A DNA stretch of 64,000 nt, from positions 248,001-312,000 of the forward strand of contig CAWEDI010000004.1 of assembly GCA_963807735.1 (NCBI GenBank), in the 5' to 3' direction. A model generated the notes under the pieces. The model had not been told where the DNA came from. It did not search any database and saw only the letters and a program-made list of their open reading frames with translations. This DNA comes from Roseiarcus sp963807735 (GTDB lineage Bacteria; Pseudomonadota; Alphaproteobacteria; Rhizobiales; Beijerinckiaceae). Positions 1-9,080 of the stretch are shown here, piece by piece. Each line of letters begins with the position of its first letter. Positions within the stretch are counted from its first letter, which is position 1. The position numbers and the translations under genes were made by a program.

Positions 1-410
1 CTCGGGACTTATCTGGTGGCTTTCGCCCGCAAAACCTTGGGCTGGCCACAGCGCATACTTGCGATGGGAGAAGTCGCGCCAAGCGGCGTGAACGGCCAAG
101 CCTCCATCCTGCTCGCCCACGAAAATGACGCACAATCTGTCCTTCATACAATCGTCGGACGCGGCTACAATCGCGTCGTAGTAGGTCGAACGAGAGCTTC
201 CTATCAGCCGGCATCCTTCGGCGACGGAGACGCCCTCGGGCCGACAATCGCGGACATAGGCCCGCTTCTCGCCGACGGTGCGTTTCGTAGACCCCCTTTT
301 AGAAGCTCCAATTCCAAGCCTGCTTTCCGACCAGCCGTTCGAGGGCGGCGATACGCGCTTCGTATTGCTGAAGTAATAATCAAAGGCCGACCGGCCCGGC
401 CGAGGACCAA
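1..410 (-). pseudogene. IS3-family transposase remnant (orfA end, orfB start)
   Basis: Read on the minus strand, one frame (410-204) gives an IS3 OrfA-like C-terminus with EARIAALERLVGKQ-like coiled-coil residues and a LELELLKGG stretch. A second frame overlaps it and gives an OrfB-like start with KRAYVRDCRPEG and GCRLIGSSRSTYYDA, the usual beginning of IS3 OrfB. The OrfB frame then loses family resemblance toward position 1, so the DDE catalytic domain is absent from this window or deleted. It abuts a LysR scrap at about 405, which suggests that the element or a deletion joined unrelated genes. Family assignment rests on motif recognition only. Confidence 0.6.
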
Positions 411-490
411 TCCTCCAGGACCAACTTCGCCGACCCCGCCGCGACGAACGGCGCCAGCAGCGGTTCGGGACCATACATCCCGCTATCGCC
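405..490 (-). pseudogene. LysR-type regulator C-terminal scrap
   Basis: The minus strand encodes EPLLAPFVAAGSAKLVLEDW, closely resembling the end of the LysR effector domain, where a 'leplLapfvadGrLvrvLedW' pattern is common. Only about 28 residues survive, joined upstream to a reductase fragment and downstream to the IS3 remnant. It is a dead fragment with no function expected. Confidence 0.45.
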
Positions 491-720
491 GAGGGGCCAA
501 GCTCATCAGCCATGGGCCGCAGATCTTCGGCGTGCAGGGTCGAAAACATGATACGATGCCCGGACTTTAACCAAAGGCGTCCGAACGTGCTGCCGAGCGC
601 CCCCGCGCGGATGACGCCGATCCGCAATGGAGCGTCCGGCATCGCCGTCCCGGCCGACAGCATTAATAAGGGAACTGTGCCCGCGAACCAACGAAGAACT
701 TCGCGACGAGAGAGAGACAT
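490..720 (-). pseudogene. NADPH-dependent reductase-like protein, N-terminal fragment
   Basis: Translation from ATG at 720 gives a Tat-like leader (MSLSRREVLRWFAG) and then a Rossmann start, IGVIRAGALGSTFGRLWLKSGH. This is followed by MFSTLHAEDLRPMADELG, the pattern of NADPH-dependent F420-reductase-like (NAD-binding 2) proteins. After about 75 residues it runs into unrelated sequence. The usual GxGxxG is degraded (IRAGALG), so even the surviving part may be mutated. Confidence 0.5.
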
Positions 721-882
721 GGAGAAAGTCCTCGTTGCCGGCGGCGGTCGCGGAGATTATCATGAAGCGCGGACGCTCGCCCCTACCAAACAATAACCCG
801 AAACGCTCCATCCGTTATAGGTCGCTCGCGTTGCATGCTGCGATGCGCGACGCTCAACATGCCGACGCCGGTGCGCCTCGAC

Positions 883-1512
883 CTATTGGGTCACCGTTCC
901 CGGCGAAGGCGTCATGCCGTGGCCGCGGACTGAGCTTGTGCCGAGTCGGGCGCCCAAATCGCTTCTCACCAGCAGCGCCTCGGTCGCTCGCGCGCCCTCG
1001 ATATGGATGCGCGAAAAGCCGTCTTCAATCTCTTTCATGTCGCCGGGAGACAGCTTGATCGCCAGCGTCCGAAGATTGCGATCCAGATGAGCGGCGTTGG
1101 TCGGTTCAGGAATGGGCACGATCCAAGGCTTCAGCGCCATCAACCAAGCAAGCGCCACCTGTCCCGGCGTGGCGTTCATCCGCTGACCGACGCGTTGCAG
1201 GAGTTCGCCGACCGGCCGGTTGATCCGGCGCGCCTGGGGCGTGAAGCGCGGGAACATGGTGCGGAAGTCCTTGGGTCCGAAGGTAGTGTCGGCGGTGATA
1301 GCGCCGGTCAGATAACCCATGCTGAGCGGGCGCTGGGGAAGAGCGTCGTTCGCGCTCGTCGCGGACGCCGCCGGCGTTGGCGTCTGGCCAAAAGCCGCTA
1401 CGCTCGCCAGCATCGGAGCCGCGGCCAGGGCGGCGCCCGTGAGCAGCGCCTGCCGCCGGCTCGGCGACGACGCAGTGGGATGGGATCGTCGGCTTTCGCT
1501 GTCATTCGCCAT
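883..1512 (-). pseudogene. Tat-exported aldo/keto reductase with internal deletion
   Basis: Start chosen at 1512 (MANDSES), preceded by an AAGGA ribosome site. Residues 10-45 form a twin-arginine signal (SPSRRQALLTGAALAAAP). The frame then jumps directly to PLSMGYLTGAI and continues through the C-terminal half of an aldo/keto reductase (PRFTPQARRINRPVGELL, GQVALAWLMALKPWIVPIPE). The N-terminal TIM-barrel half with the catalytic Asp-Tyr-Lys-His set is missing, so the product of about 210 residues cannot be an active reductase. The deletion kept the frame. An intact cytoplasmic paralogue lies at 28912-29895. Confidence 0.7.
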
Positions 1513-1565
1513 GTTTGGTTCCTTTGATAGATGAGGTCGCAAAACGCCGGCGCCGGCGATTGCGA

Positions 1566-1850
1566 TCAGTCGCTTGCGGTGGGTTTCGCGTCGACTTTCT
1601 TGGAGGTGGCAACGGCGGCGCCCTGTGGCGGCGAGGCCGCCAGTTGCACGACGTCGCCCGTGGCGATCGACTCCAGCGGGTTGTTGACGAGCTGGTCGCT
1701 GAGGGTGAGTCCAGAGGTGACTTCGACATGGTCGCCGATGTCGCGGCCGACAACCACCGGCCTAAGCGCCACCCGCCTGTCGTCAAAGGTGCCAGTCAAC
1801 CAATACCGGTCGGTGACCGCATATGACCGCTCGACCCACGCCCTGATCCG
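1566..1850 (-). pseudogene. RND efflux membrane-fusion protein, C-terminal fragment
   Basis: The minus strand encodes VALRPVVVGRDIGDHVEVTSGL followed by SDQLVNNPLESIATGDVVQL, the C-terminal membrane-proximal domain of HlyD/MdtA-type periplasmic adaptors. The barrel-sandwich and hairpin domains are absent. A piece of the cognate class of inner-membrane RND pump is found separately at 25956-26310. Whether both came from one operon is unknown. Confidence 0.55.
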
Positions 1851-1877
1851 TGACGTCGGCTGGGCCAGCCGTTCATC

Positions 1878-2076
1878 GCTCGCCCCCGATTTACAGGTCA
1901 ACGCCGACGGTTCGACGGATATTTGGATCGGGCCGCAAGCCCTCGCGGGTAAGGGGTCAAACTGGATACCAACCAAGGCCGGTATAGGTCTAGAACTCAT
2001 TTTCCGTTTCTACGGCGCAGAAGAACCGATCGTCGACAAAACATGGGTGCTGCCGGACGTCGAAAAATTAAACTGA
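1878..2076 (+). pseudogene. Detached DUF1214 C-terminal tail
   Basis: The frame ending at 2076 reads DLQVNADGSTDIWIGP, then SNWIPTKAGIGLELIFRFYG and DKTWVLPDVEKLN, the last 60 or so residues of a DUF1254/DUF1214 protein. It has no start of its own. It lies only 48 bp upstream of a DUF1254 gene body that lacks exactly this part, so body and tail are present in permuted order. Confidence 0.7.
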
Positions 2077-2124
2077 TGGCGAGGCGGTGAATTCGGACGG
2101 CGTTATGAAACCGGCCTACTCGCA

Positions 2125-3651
2125 TTGTTCGTGGTCTGCTTGCCGATGCAATGTCTGCCGGCACACGCAGAGTCCGCGACGGTTTCCGCCAATATGTCTG
2201 CCGATCAGCTGCGTGAGGAGCGCGCCTACGCAGCCGGCGTTCAGACCGCGCTCTGGGGAGAGCCATTTGTCGACAACGTTCGCACCCTTGCCGGAGGTCT
2301 CAAGGCCGGCGCGGTCGGTTTGAACTACTACCGCAAATATTCCAACCTGAAGACTGCGGCGGACAAGTTCGTCAACACGCCGAATAACGTATCCATAGAC
2401 GCTTATGCCGCCGCGGACATCAGCGACGAGCCGGTGGTCGTCAGCGTGCCGACGATCAAGGACAACCGCTGGACTATCTTACAAATTGGGGATTACTACG
2501 ATCAGGTTGTATACAACATTGGCGGAAGCAAAGGGCCAGAGCCCGGCCTCTTTCTGGTGACCGGGCCAGACTACCACGGTTTAGTCCCCGCCGGGATGAA
2601 GGAAATCAAAGTCCGCACCAGGCTTGCGGTGGTCGCCAATCGCGTTTTCGTCAACGGAGAGGCCGATCTGCCAAGCGCCCGTGCGGCGCAGGAGGGCTTC
2701 CAGTTGCTTCCTCTGTCGGTCTTCCAAAAGCAAGGACTTCGTTTCCAGGTTCCCAAGCCATCGGATTATGCGCGCTTCGAATTCGCTCCGGCCGCGCCAG
2801 AGGCGCTCCGGCTGTTCGAAGCTATCGGTTTCGGGATGCAGACATTCCTCTCGCGCAGTGATGACTTCAGCGATTCAGATGTCGCCGCCGCCCACCAGAT
2901 CGGTCTCAGCGTCGCGAAAGGGTTCGAGTGGAGGGACCTCGACGAACCGACGAAACGAGGTCTGGCGCGCGCGGCCATCACAGCGACCGCGATCATCGCG
3001 GACACCTACGCCAACGCCGCTGAAATTGTGAATGGATGGCGCTTCACCATGGGCGGTGGTCGGGCCGGATTTGATTACGCGATGCGCGCTGCCTTCGCGG
3101 CCAATCTTACCGGGGCCGATGTGCCGGAAGAAATCCTCTATCCGAAGACTCGCGTCGATGACAAAGGCGAACCGCTGTCCGGCGCGAACAAATATGTCCT
3201 CCATTTCGACAAGGACAAGATTCCGCCGGTCTCCGTATTCTGGAACCTGAATATGTACAATGAGAAGGAGTTTTTTATCAAGAACGACTTCAAGCGCTGC
3301 AGTATTGGCAGCACGACCGACGGGCTTCGACTGGCGGCGCCCTCCTTGGCGGACCCCATTGTCTTTCGCCGGAGGCGGGTTCGTCCATCGTGGTGGGTTT
3401 GCCGGTCGGCGCGGCGCCGGACGACCGTGGTCCGGCCCGGTTGGCATGGCGCAGGCACGAGGCGGGGTCGTTGGGCGCGCCCGGGCCGATATTGGTGGGT
3501 GGCGGGGGGAGCCGTGGCTGCGGGGGCGGCAATCGGTTGGGTGACTGCGGCGACAGCCGCCGCTTGGGCCGGCGCTGCGCCCGGACCCGGTCTCTGCTGG
3601 TACTACACCGACCCGTCGCGAACCCAAGGGTTTTGGGATGCCTGCCCTTAA
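2125..3651 (+). pseudogene. DUF1254/DUF1214 envelope protein with foreign C-terminus
   Basis: Residues 1-16 look like the end of a signal peptide (FVVCLPMQCLPAHAES); the true start is probably a few codons upstream or a TTG near 2125. Residues 20-390 cover DUF1254 (ALWGEPFVDNVRTL, YVVNIGG-like core) and the beginning of DUF1214 (PVSVFWNLNMYNEKEFFIKND). At about 3325, after GSTTDGL, homology stops. The frame continues through arginine-rich sequence into GLCWYYTDPSRTQGFWDACP, the end of an unrelated small glycine-rich membrane protein common in rhizobia. The gene is therefore a chimera. Its missing tail lies upstream at 1878-2076. Confidence 0.7.
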
Positions 3652-3703
3652 ATCGCCGGCGCGCCCGCTAGGTTGAATAGAAGCGACCGAGAAGGGGCCT
3701 CCC

Positions 3704-3949
3704 ATGTCCGCTCTGGATATTTTTACCTGGATCGTCCTCGTCACGGTCATAGCCTCGACGATCGCCGTCGTCGTTTTCCTAGCGATGGCTCCAGGCATGA
3801 TCGCCCGGAAACGCGGTCATCCCTGAGCGCAGGCCGTCGCGGTCACTGGCTGGGTTACGCTGTTCCTCGGCTTTGCGCTGTGGCCGATCGCACTCATCTG
3901 GGCTTACGTCGATGTACCCCGGCGCGCCGGGCCGGGAACTGCACCGTGA
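3704..3949 (+). pseudogene. DUF3302 (YiaW-like) inner-membrane protein with in-frame stop
   Basis: From ATG at 3704 the frame gives one membrane helix, then the DUF3302 signature PGMIARKRGHP. A TGA at 3824-3826 interrupts it, and the same frame continues AQAVAVTGWVTLFLGFALWPIALIWAYVDV to a stop at 3947. In DUF3302 proteins the WPLALIWAY motif is the second half of one polypeptide, so a nonsense change is the simplest reading. It overlaps the next gene by 4 bp, as DUF3302 genes do with their HlyD partner. Confidence 0.65.
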
Positions 3950-5072
3950 TCGTCCTTCTCCTCAATATCTATCTCGCGCTCCGCGTCGCGCTGGTGAAGC
4001 TGAAAATTGTCCGCTTCAATCTGTTCTCTGTTCTGGAAAGTCTCGCCGGTTATCGTTCTGCTCTTGCTGCTCGTCGGCCTGTTCATTCCGATGGGCTGGG
4101 GCGCGCCACAAGGATCGGCGCTAGTCGTACGCAATTCGGTGCAGATCGTACCCAACGTGTCCGGCCAAGTGATCGAGGTTGCCGCAAAGCCGAACACGCC
4201 GCTCAAGGCGGGTGACGTGTTGTTTCGCATCGACCCGGCGCCGTTTGAGTTCAAGCTCAAAGAACTCCAGGCGCAAGTCGTTGCAGCGAAGCAGAAAGCC
4301 GAACAACTGAAGGCGGATGTGGCCGCGGCGACGGCCAACGTCGCCGCGCTCAAAGCGCAGCTGGGCTACGCTCAGAAACGGAAGGATGAGATCGCGCGAT
4401 TGGCGCAGAGCAACAGCGCGACCGGGTTCCGGTTAGAGGACGAGCAGAAGCAGGTCGATACGCTAACGGCCCAGCTCAACGCAGCGCAAGCGCAGGAGAC
4501 CAGCACTCAGCTCGCGCTGGCCTTACAGATCGAGCGTGAATACCGAGGTCGCGCGCGTCAGCGCCGAACTCGGCAGCGCGCAATGGGACCTCGACGAGAC
4601 GGTCGTACTCGCTCCGGCGGATGGCTACGTCACCAACTTGGCCCTGCGCAAAGGTGCGCGCGTCACCAACCTGCCGCTCGCACCCGTGATGGCTTTCATC
4701 GACACGTAGGCGACGATCACCGGCATCGAGATACCGCAGATCGACGCCCGCTACGTCGCGCCGGGCCAGGACGCCGAAATCACGTTTAAGTTCATGCCGG
4801 GCGCTGTCTATTCCGGCAAAGTTGAAACGGTGTTGCGGGCAATCGCCACGGGCCAGGTCCAGGCCTCGTGCGCTGCGGTGACTCCGAAGGCCGTCGAGAC
4901 GGCGCCGTTCGTCGCCCGCGTCGTACTCGACGACACGGCTTTCGCGGCGCGCCTCCCGGCGGGAGCAACAGGAGAAGCCGCAATTTTTACGGACCGCGTC
5001 AAGGCCGCACACGTGATCCGCAAAGTGCTTCTACGGCAGACAGCGATCGTGAACTATATCTGGCCGTACTGA
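3946..5072 (+). pseudogene. HlyD-family secretion/efflux adaptor (YiaV/YibH-like), decayed
   Basis: A GTG at 3946 opens MIVLLLNIYLALRVALVKLKIVRFN. A shift near 4025 moves to the frame with a membrane helix and the lipoyl half-motif (QIVPNVSGQVIEVAAKPNTPLKAGDVLFRIDP), then a coiled-coil hairpin. A second shift near 4540 and a TAG at 4708 break the second lipoyl half (LDETVVLAPADGYVTNLALRKG) and the beta-barrel. The remaining frame runs to a TGA after NYIWPY. DUF3302-HlyD pairs such as YiaW-YiaV are known. Three lesions make this copy nonfunctional. An IS630 lies immediately after it. Confidence 0.75.
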
Positions 5073-6177
5073 TACGGCTTTCGGGTGATCAGTTCGTATT
5101 GGCGATTTTGGGCCACCAGTTGAAGCCTGTTCGGGATTTCAAGGTGGATCGATCCTGCGCGAGTGTCACGCAGCGACGGGAGATGATTTCGTCGAGCGTC
5201 TCAAGATCCGGGATATGTTTGTTAACGATGGGCTCGTCGGGGAGTTCCCACAGTGTCTCGGCCGGTTGAAGCTCGGGCGTGTAGGGCGGCAGGAAGACGA
5301 GACGGACGCCCTCGGGGACTTCGAGGTTGGCCGGCCCATGCCAGCCGGCGTTGTCGATCAGGAGAACAATGATGCGGTCGCGTCCGGCGCCGGCCTCCTC
5401 GGCGAAGGCGTGCAGCAATTCCTCGAAATAGGGCTTGGATACGCCGGTGTGGACATACCAAAAGCATTCTCCCGTCGCCGGCGAGACGAAGGCGGTGACG
5501 TAGAGCCATTCGAAGCGGTGATGGCCGAGCGCTACCGGACGCTCGCCGATGGGCGCCCCTATTCTTCGCATGACGGGCTTCAGCCCGAGACGATGCTCGT
5601 CGCTGCAAAACGTCTCGACGCGAACGCCCGGATGGCGCCGCGCCTCCCCGGCGACGACCTCGGCGAGTTTTTTTTGAACTCGTCCTGCTCTTGGGGCGTC
5701 GCAGCCTCAGGATTGCGAGGCCGTGGCCTTTGGATCGACCATCCAAGCGCCTTCAAAGCCTCCCATCCGCGCGTCGGCGACAGCTGCTCCAGGCCCAACT
5801 GTTCGGCCATCCAGCACGCGACCTTCTTGCATGTCCAGCACCCACCGTCGGGCGGCGGGTCGTCGAGCCGCCGACGAAGCTGCTCCAGCAGTTCTCGCTT
5901 CAGCACGCTCGGCGCGGACCCGTGATCGTGTCCCGAGGCGTGGTGTAGCTGAGGGTTGTTCCACCACGGCTTCCGGCTAGGGCCGGATCGGTCAGATGGC
6001 CACGGCGGGCAATCCGACGACGGCATCATCGCTCAAGGCGGCGATGGTTTCCAGCGTCATGTAGCGCGCCCGTTGGACGGCCCATTCGTCGTTTTGTTCG
6101 AGCAGGATAGCGCCGACGAGCCGAACGATGGCTTCGTCGTTGGGAAAGATGCCGACGACTTCGGTGCGCCGCTTTAT

Positions 6178-7343
6178 ACCAGTCCCCACGAATGTTGACT
6201 CATTTGCGATTTCCCAATCGGCGTGGGGGGTGATTAAAACGGGCGAACGGGAGAGGTTCGCCATGAGAGGGATTGCGCTTCGGTCGGATTTTGAGGCGGC
6301 GGGGCTGCGCGCTTCGGCGCGGGCGTCGAAGAACGGAGCGCAGACGCGGCGTCTTCTGACGCTGGCGGCGATCTATGACGGAGCCAGCCGGTCGGAGGCC
6401 GCCAAGATCGGCGGAGTGACGCTGCAAATCGTCCGGGACTGGGTGGTCAGATTCAACGCCGAAGGGCTGGATGGGCTGATCAACAAGACAGCCCCCGGCC
6501 GGACGTCCATTCTCGACGCAGCGCAACGCAAGGCGCTGGCGGCGGTCGTGGAGAGCGGCCCGCTTCCCGCAATCCATGGCGTCGTGCGCTGGCGGATCGT
6601 CGACCTGTGTCATTGGGCGCATCTGGAGTTCGGCGTTTCGCTTTCCGAGCAGACGATGAGCCGCGAATTGCACGCGATGAACTACCGTAAGCTCACCGCC
6701 CGCCCGCGCCATCACGCGCAGGCCGAAGGCGCCATTGAGGATTTTAAAAAAACTTCGCCGCGCGCCTGGAGGAGATCGCCCACAAGCAAGGCGTCAAGAC
6801 CGGCGACATAGAAGTTTGGTTCGCCGACGAGGCGCGCATCGGCCAGAAGAACAAGATCACGCGCCGATGGGCCAAGCGAGGTTCGCGGCCGAGCGCGACG
6901 AAAGACCAGCGCACGGCGTCGGCCCACATCTTCGGCGCGATCTGCCCGAAGGAAGGCAAGGGCGCCGCTCTCGTCCTGCCGCGATGCGACACGCAGGCGA
7001 TGAACCTGCATCTGGCCGAAATCGCCAAGAACGTCGCGCCCGGCGCGCATGCGGCTTTGCTCGTCGATCAAGCCGGCTGGCATCTCTCCGGCGCTCTCGT
7101 TGTCCCGCCCAACATCACCATCGTCGCGCTGCCCGCCAAATGTCCCGAACTCAACCCGCAGGAGAACGTTTGGCAATTCATGCGTGAAAACTGGCTGTCC
7201 AACCGCATCTTCAAATCCTACGAAGACATCCTCGATCACTGCTGTTACGCTTGGAACACCCTCATCGACCGACCGTGGCGCATCATGTCCATCGGACTGC
7301 GCAGGTGGGCACATGGGTACTGATCATTGAGGGGTGGTATTAT
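6178..7343 (+). mobile_element. IS630-family element 2 (innermost of the nest)
   Basis: The element begins about TACCAGTCCCCACG and ends GAGGGGTGGTA; the ends form a short inverted repeat (TACCA.TCCCC against TACCACCCCTC). Both junctions have TTA/TA from the IS256 sequence GCTTTATCTCG, as expected for TA-duplicating IS630 elements. Its length of about 1.17 kb is normal. A related 5' fragment survives at 57730-57830. Confidence 0.8.
6263..7323 (+). CDS. IS630 transposase, probably made by -1 frameshifting
   Basis: ATG at 6263 (MRGIALRSDFEAAGL) begins the DNA-binding half, with helix-turn-helix YDGASRSEAAKIGGVTLQIVRDWV. At TTTTAAAAAAAC (A run 6746-6752) the zero frame soon stops at 6811. A -1 shift continues FKKNFAARLEEIAHKQGVK into FADEARIGQ (Asp), LLVDQAGWH (Asp) and CPELNPQENVW (Glu), ending at 7323. 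Nothing else in the gene is damaged, so programmed frameshifting, known in parts of the IS630 family, is more likely than decay. This is the only intact transposase in the nest. Confidence 0.75.
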
Positions 7344-8849
7344 CTCGCCATTGAGGCGCTCCAGGCCGTTGGTGGAGTGGAGTTTTGGCCAGTGATCGGA
7401 CGGGAACGCCATGTAGGCGAGGACGTCGTTTTCGGCCTCGTCCATGAACTCGGCGAGCTTGCGCAGCTTGGGCCGTAATTGATCGGCGACCTTGCGCCAC
7501 TGCGTCTTGGCGGCGTTCGCGCTGTCCTGGGCGAAGGCGGTGGCGATGAAAGCCGAGACGACGCGCCGGCTGTTCTTGCCGGCATGGGCGAGCGCGTTGC
7601 GCATGGTGTGGACCCGGCAACGCTGCCAGCTCGCGCTCATCAGCTTGGCGACGGCGGCCTTGATGCCTTCGTGGGCGTCGGAGACGACCAGCTTGACGCC
7701 GCGCAGGCCGCGACGCCTGAGCTTGCGAAGGAACTCGGTCCAGAAGGTCTCGGCCTCGGAGGGGCCGATATCCATTCCCAAGACCTCGCGCCGCCCATCG
7801 CCGTTGACGCCGACGGCCACGATCACCGCGACGGACACGATGCGATTGTTGCGGCGGACCTTCACGTAGGTCGCATCGAGCCAGACATAAGGCCATTCGC
7901 CCTCAAGCGGGCGGTCGAGAAACGCCTTCACGCGTTCATCGATTTCCTCGCAAAGCCGGCTGACCTGGCTCTTCGAGATACCTGTCCCGCCCATCGCCTT
8001 GACGAGGTCGTCCACCGAACGGGTCGAGACGCCGTGGACGTAAGCCTCTTGGATGACCGCCGTCAGCGCTTTCTCCGCCATGCGCCGCGGCTCCAGAAAG
8101 CTTGGGAAGTACGAGCCTTTGCGCAGCTTCGGTATGCGCAGTTCGACTGTTCCTGCCCGAGTCTCCCAATCCCGGTCGCGATAGCCGTTGCGATGGGCGA
8201 GCCGGTCGGGCGAACGCTCGCCGTGGCCTGCGCCGGTCTTGGCGCCGACTTCCATCTCCATCAACCGCTCGGCGGCGAAGGCGATCATGTCGCGCAGAAT
8301 ATCCGCGTCGGGGGCCTTCTCGACCATCGCGCGAAGGTTCATCATCTCGTCGGTCATTGGTGGGTCCTTGGTTGCGTTGAGATTCGCAACCCGACCCTAA
8401 CCGGGGAACCGCCAATGGCCACCGCAAGCCGCTCGCTCGCTACGGCGCAATGGAGAGCGCGCTTCGCGAGCGGCTTACTCCCGACAAGCTACACCACGGG
8501 CCGGGACACGACCGGACCCCCCGTTGTCGCATCGCCGGTCGCCCAGCGCGCTCGGTCCGAAGGCGTTGTAGCGCTCACGCACCTGATCGATCCAACGCTC
8601 GCCAAACGACATCGTTTCGGAAACCTCCCGAACCGTATGCCCCTTCGCCAGAAGCCAGATCGTTTGAAAATGCCGCGCCTGCGTGACGTCCGCGCAAGCG
8701 CGATACCGCCCCTCAAGTTCTTCGATGCTCAGATAGTCAGCGACCGTAGCCATGAAACCGCTCCGCGAATCATGGCCCTTCCATCTATCAGCCAGATTCC
8801 GATAAAGGAATCCCAACGATACCGAGTCAATAACTCGAAAACCGTATGA

Positions 8850-9080
8850 CTTGGCCGAACCCTCGGTGACGGTCAGATCGCAACGCGTTCGACCCCGCAA
8901 AGCGTGATCTCGGATGGGCAAGACCCCTTCTCCGGCGGGAAACCATACAGACCCTGTGGGCGCTTTATTATCCTATGCGAAACAGGGGGGCGGCAAAGCC
9001 GCAGGTTTCGACCGTCCGCCGATGGCTCGGCATTAAAGGGACAACACCGAGGCGTCGGGCGGCGGAACAACGGACGCGCG
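8850..9080. other. Non-coding gap after IS630 element 1
   Basis: About 230 bp between the IS630 end and the DUF4239 gene. No convincing gene, RNA or terminator is visible. It may contain the 3' end of whatever IS630 element 1 interrupted (a short plus frame ends SVTVRSQRVRPRKA), but I cannot identify it. Confidence 0.4.

Larger units (their letters stand above)
5992..8357 (-). pseudogene. IS256 transposase (copy 1), split
   Basis: Residues 1-337 run from ATG at 8357 to about 7344 (MTDEMMNLRAMVEKAPDADI, VWLDATYVKV with the first Asp, VVSDAHEGIKAAV with the second, ending LERLNGEI). The last 60 residues resume at about 6177 (KRRTEVVGIFPNDEAIVRLVG) and stop at 5992. Apart from the insertion the sequence is almost identical to copy 2 (for example ALSD versus TLSD near the end). 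The split separates the catalytic Glu region from its downstream helix. Confidence 0.85.
5927..8510 (-). mobile_element. IS256-family element, copy 1, interrupted by IS630 element 2
   Basis: Terminal inverted repeats GTGTCCCGG(CCCG)TGGTGTAGC and CGTGTCCCGAGGCGTGGTG match those of the intact copy at 58540-59956. Without the inserted IS630 the element is about 1.42 kb, equal to copy 2. It sits inside IS630 element 1 and is itself cut by IS630 element 2 at about 6178-7343, so three transposition events can be ordered. Confidence 0.85.
5089..8753 (-). pseudogene. IS630 element 1 transposase (two exon-like halves)
   Basis: The N-terminal part lies at 8753-8512 (MATVADYLSIEELEGRY, a helix-turn-helix, then GDRRCDNGG). 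The rest resumes at about 5922 as SAPSVLKRELLEQL. A run of eight A (plus-strand T at 5668-5675) then requires a -1 shift to reach the DDE core: CSDEHRLGL (Asp), VLLIDNAGWHG (Asp) and PYTPELQPAETLW (Glu), ending at 5089. Joined across the IS256 the protein is a typical full-length IS630 transposase. It cannot be made in its present state. Confidence 0.75.
5070..8849 (-). mobile_element. IS630-family element 1, interrupted by IS256
   Basis: Imperfect terminal repeats are visible: TGATACGGCTTTCGGGT near 5070 and, on the other strand near 8848, TCATACGGTTTTCGAGT. Removing the IS256 at 5927-8510 leaves about 1.2 kb, the normal IS630 length, and restores one transposase reading frame. The IS256 boundaries carry a GGGTCCG repeat (about 8511-8518 and 5917-5924), consistent with a target duplication. 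I do not see a clean TA duplication at the outer ends. Confidence 0.75.

Noticed and set aside
1003..1527. 174-codon plus-strand frame opposite the aldo/keto reductase remnant
   Set aside because: Arg-rich antisense frame without family features.
7479..8849. 456-codon plus-strand open frame across the IS256
   Set aside because: Mirror frame of the IS256 transposase; the same antisense frame recurs at 58521-59570 opposite copy 2.
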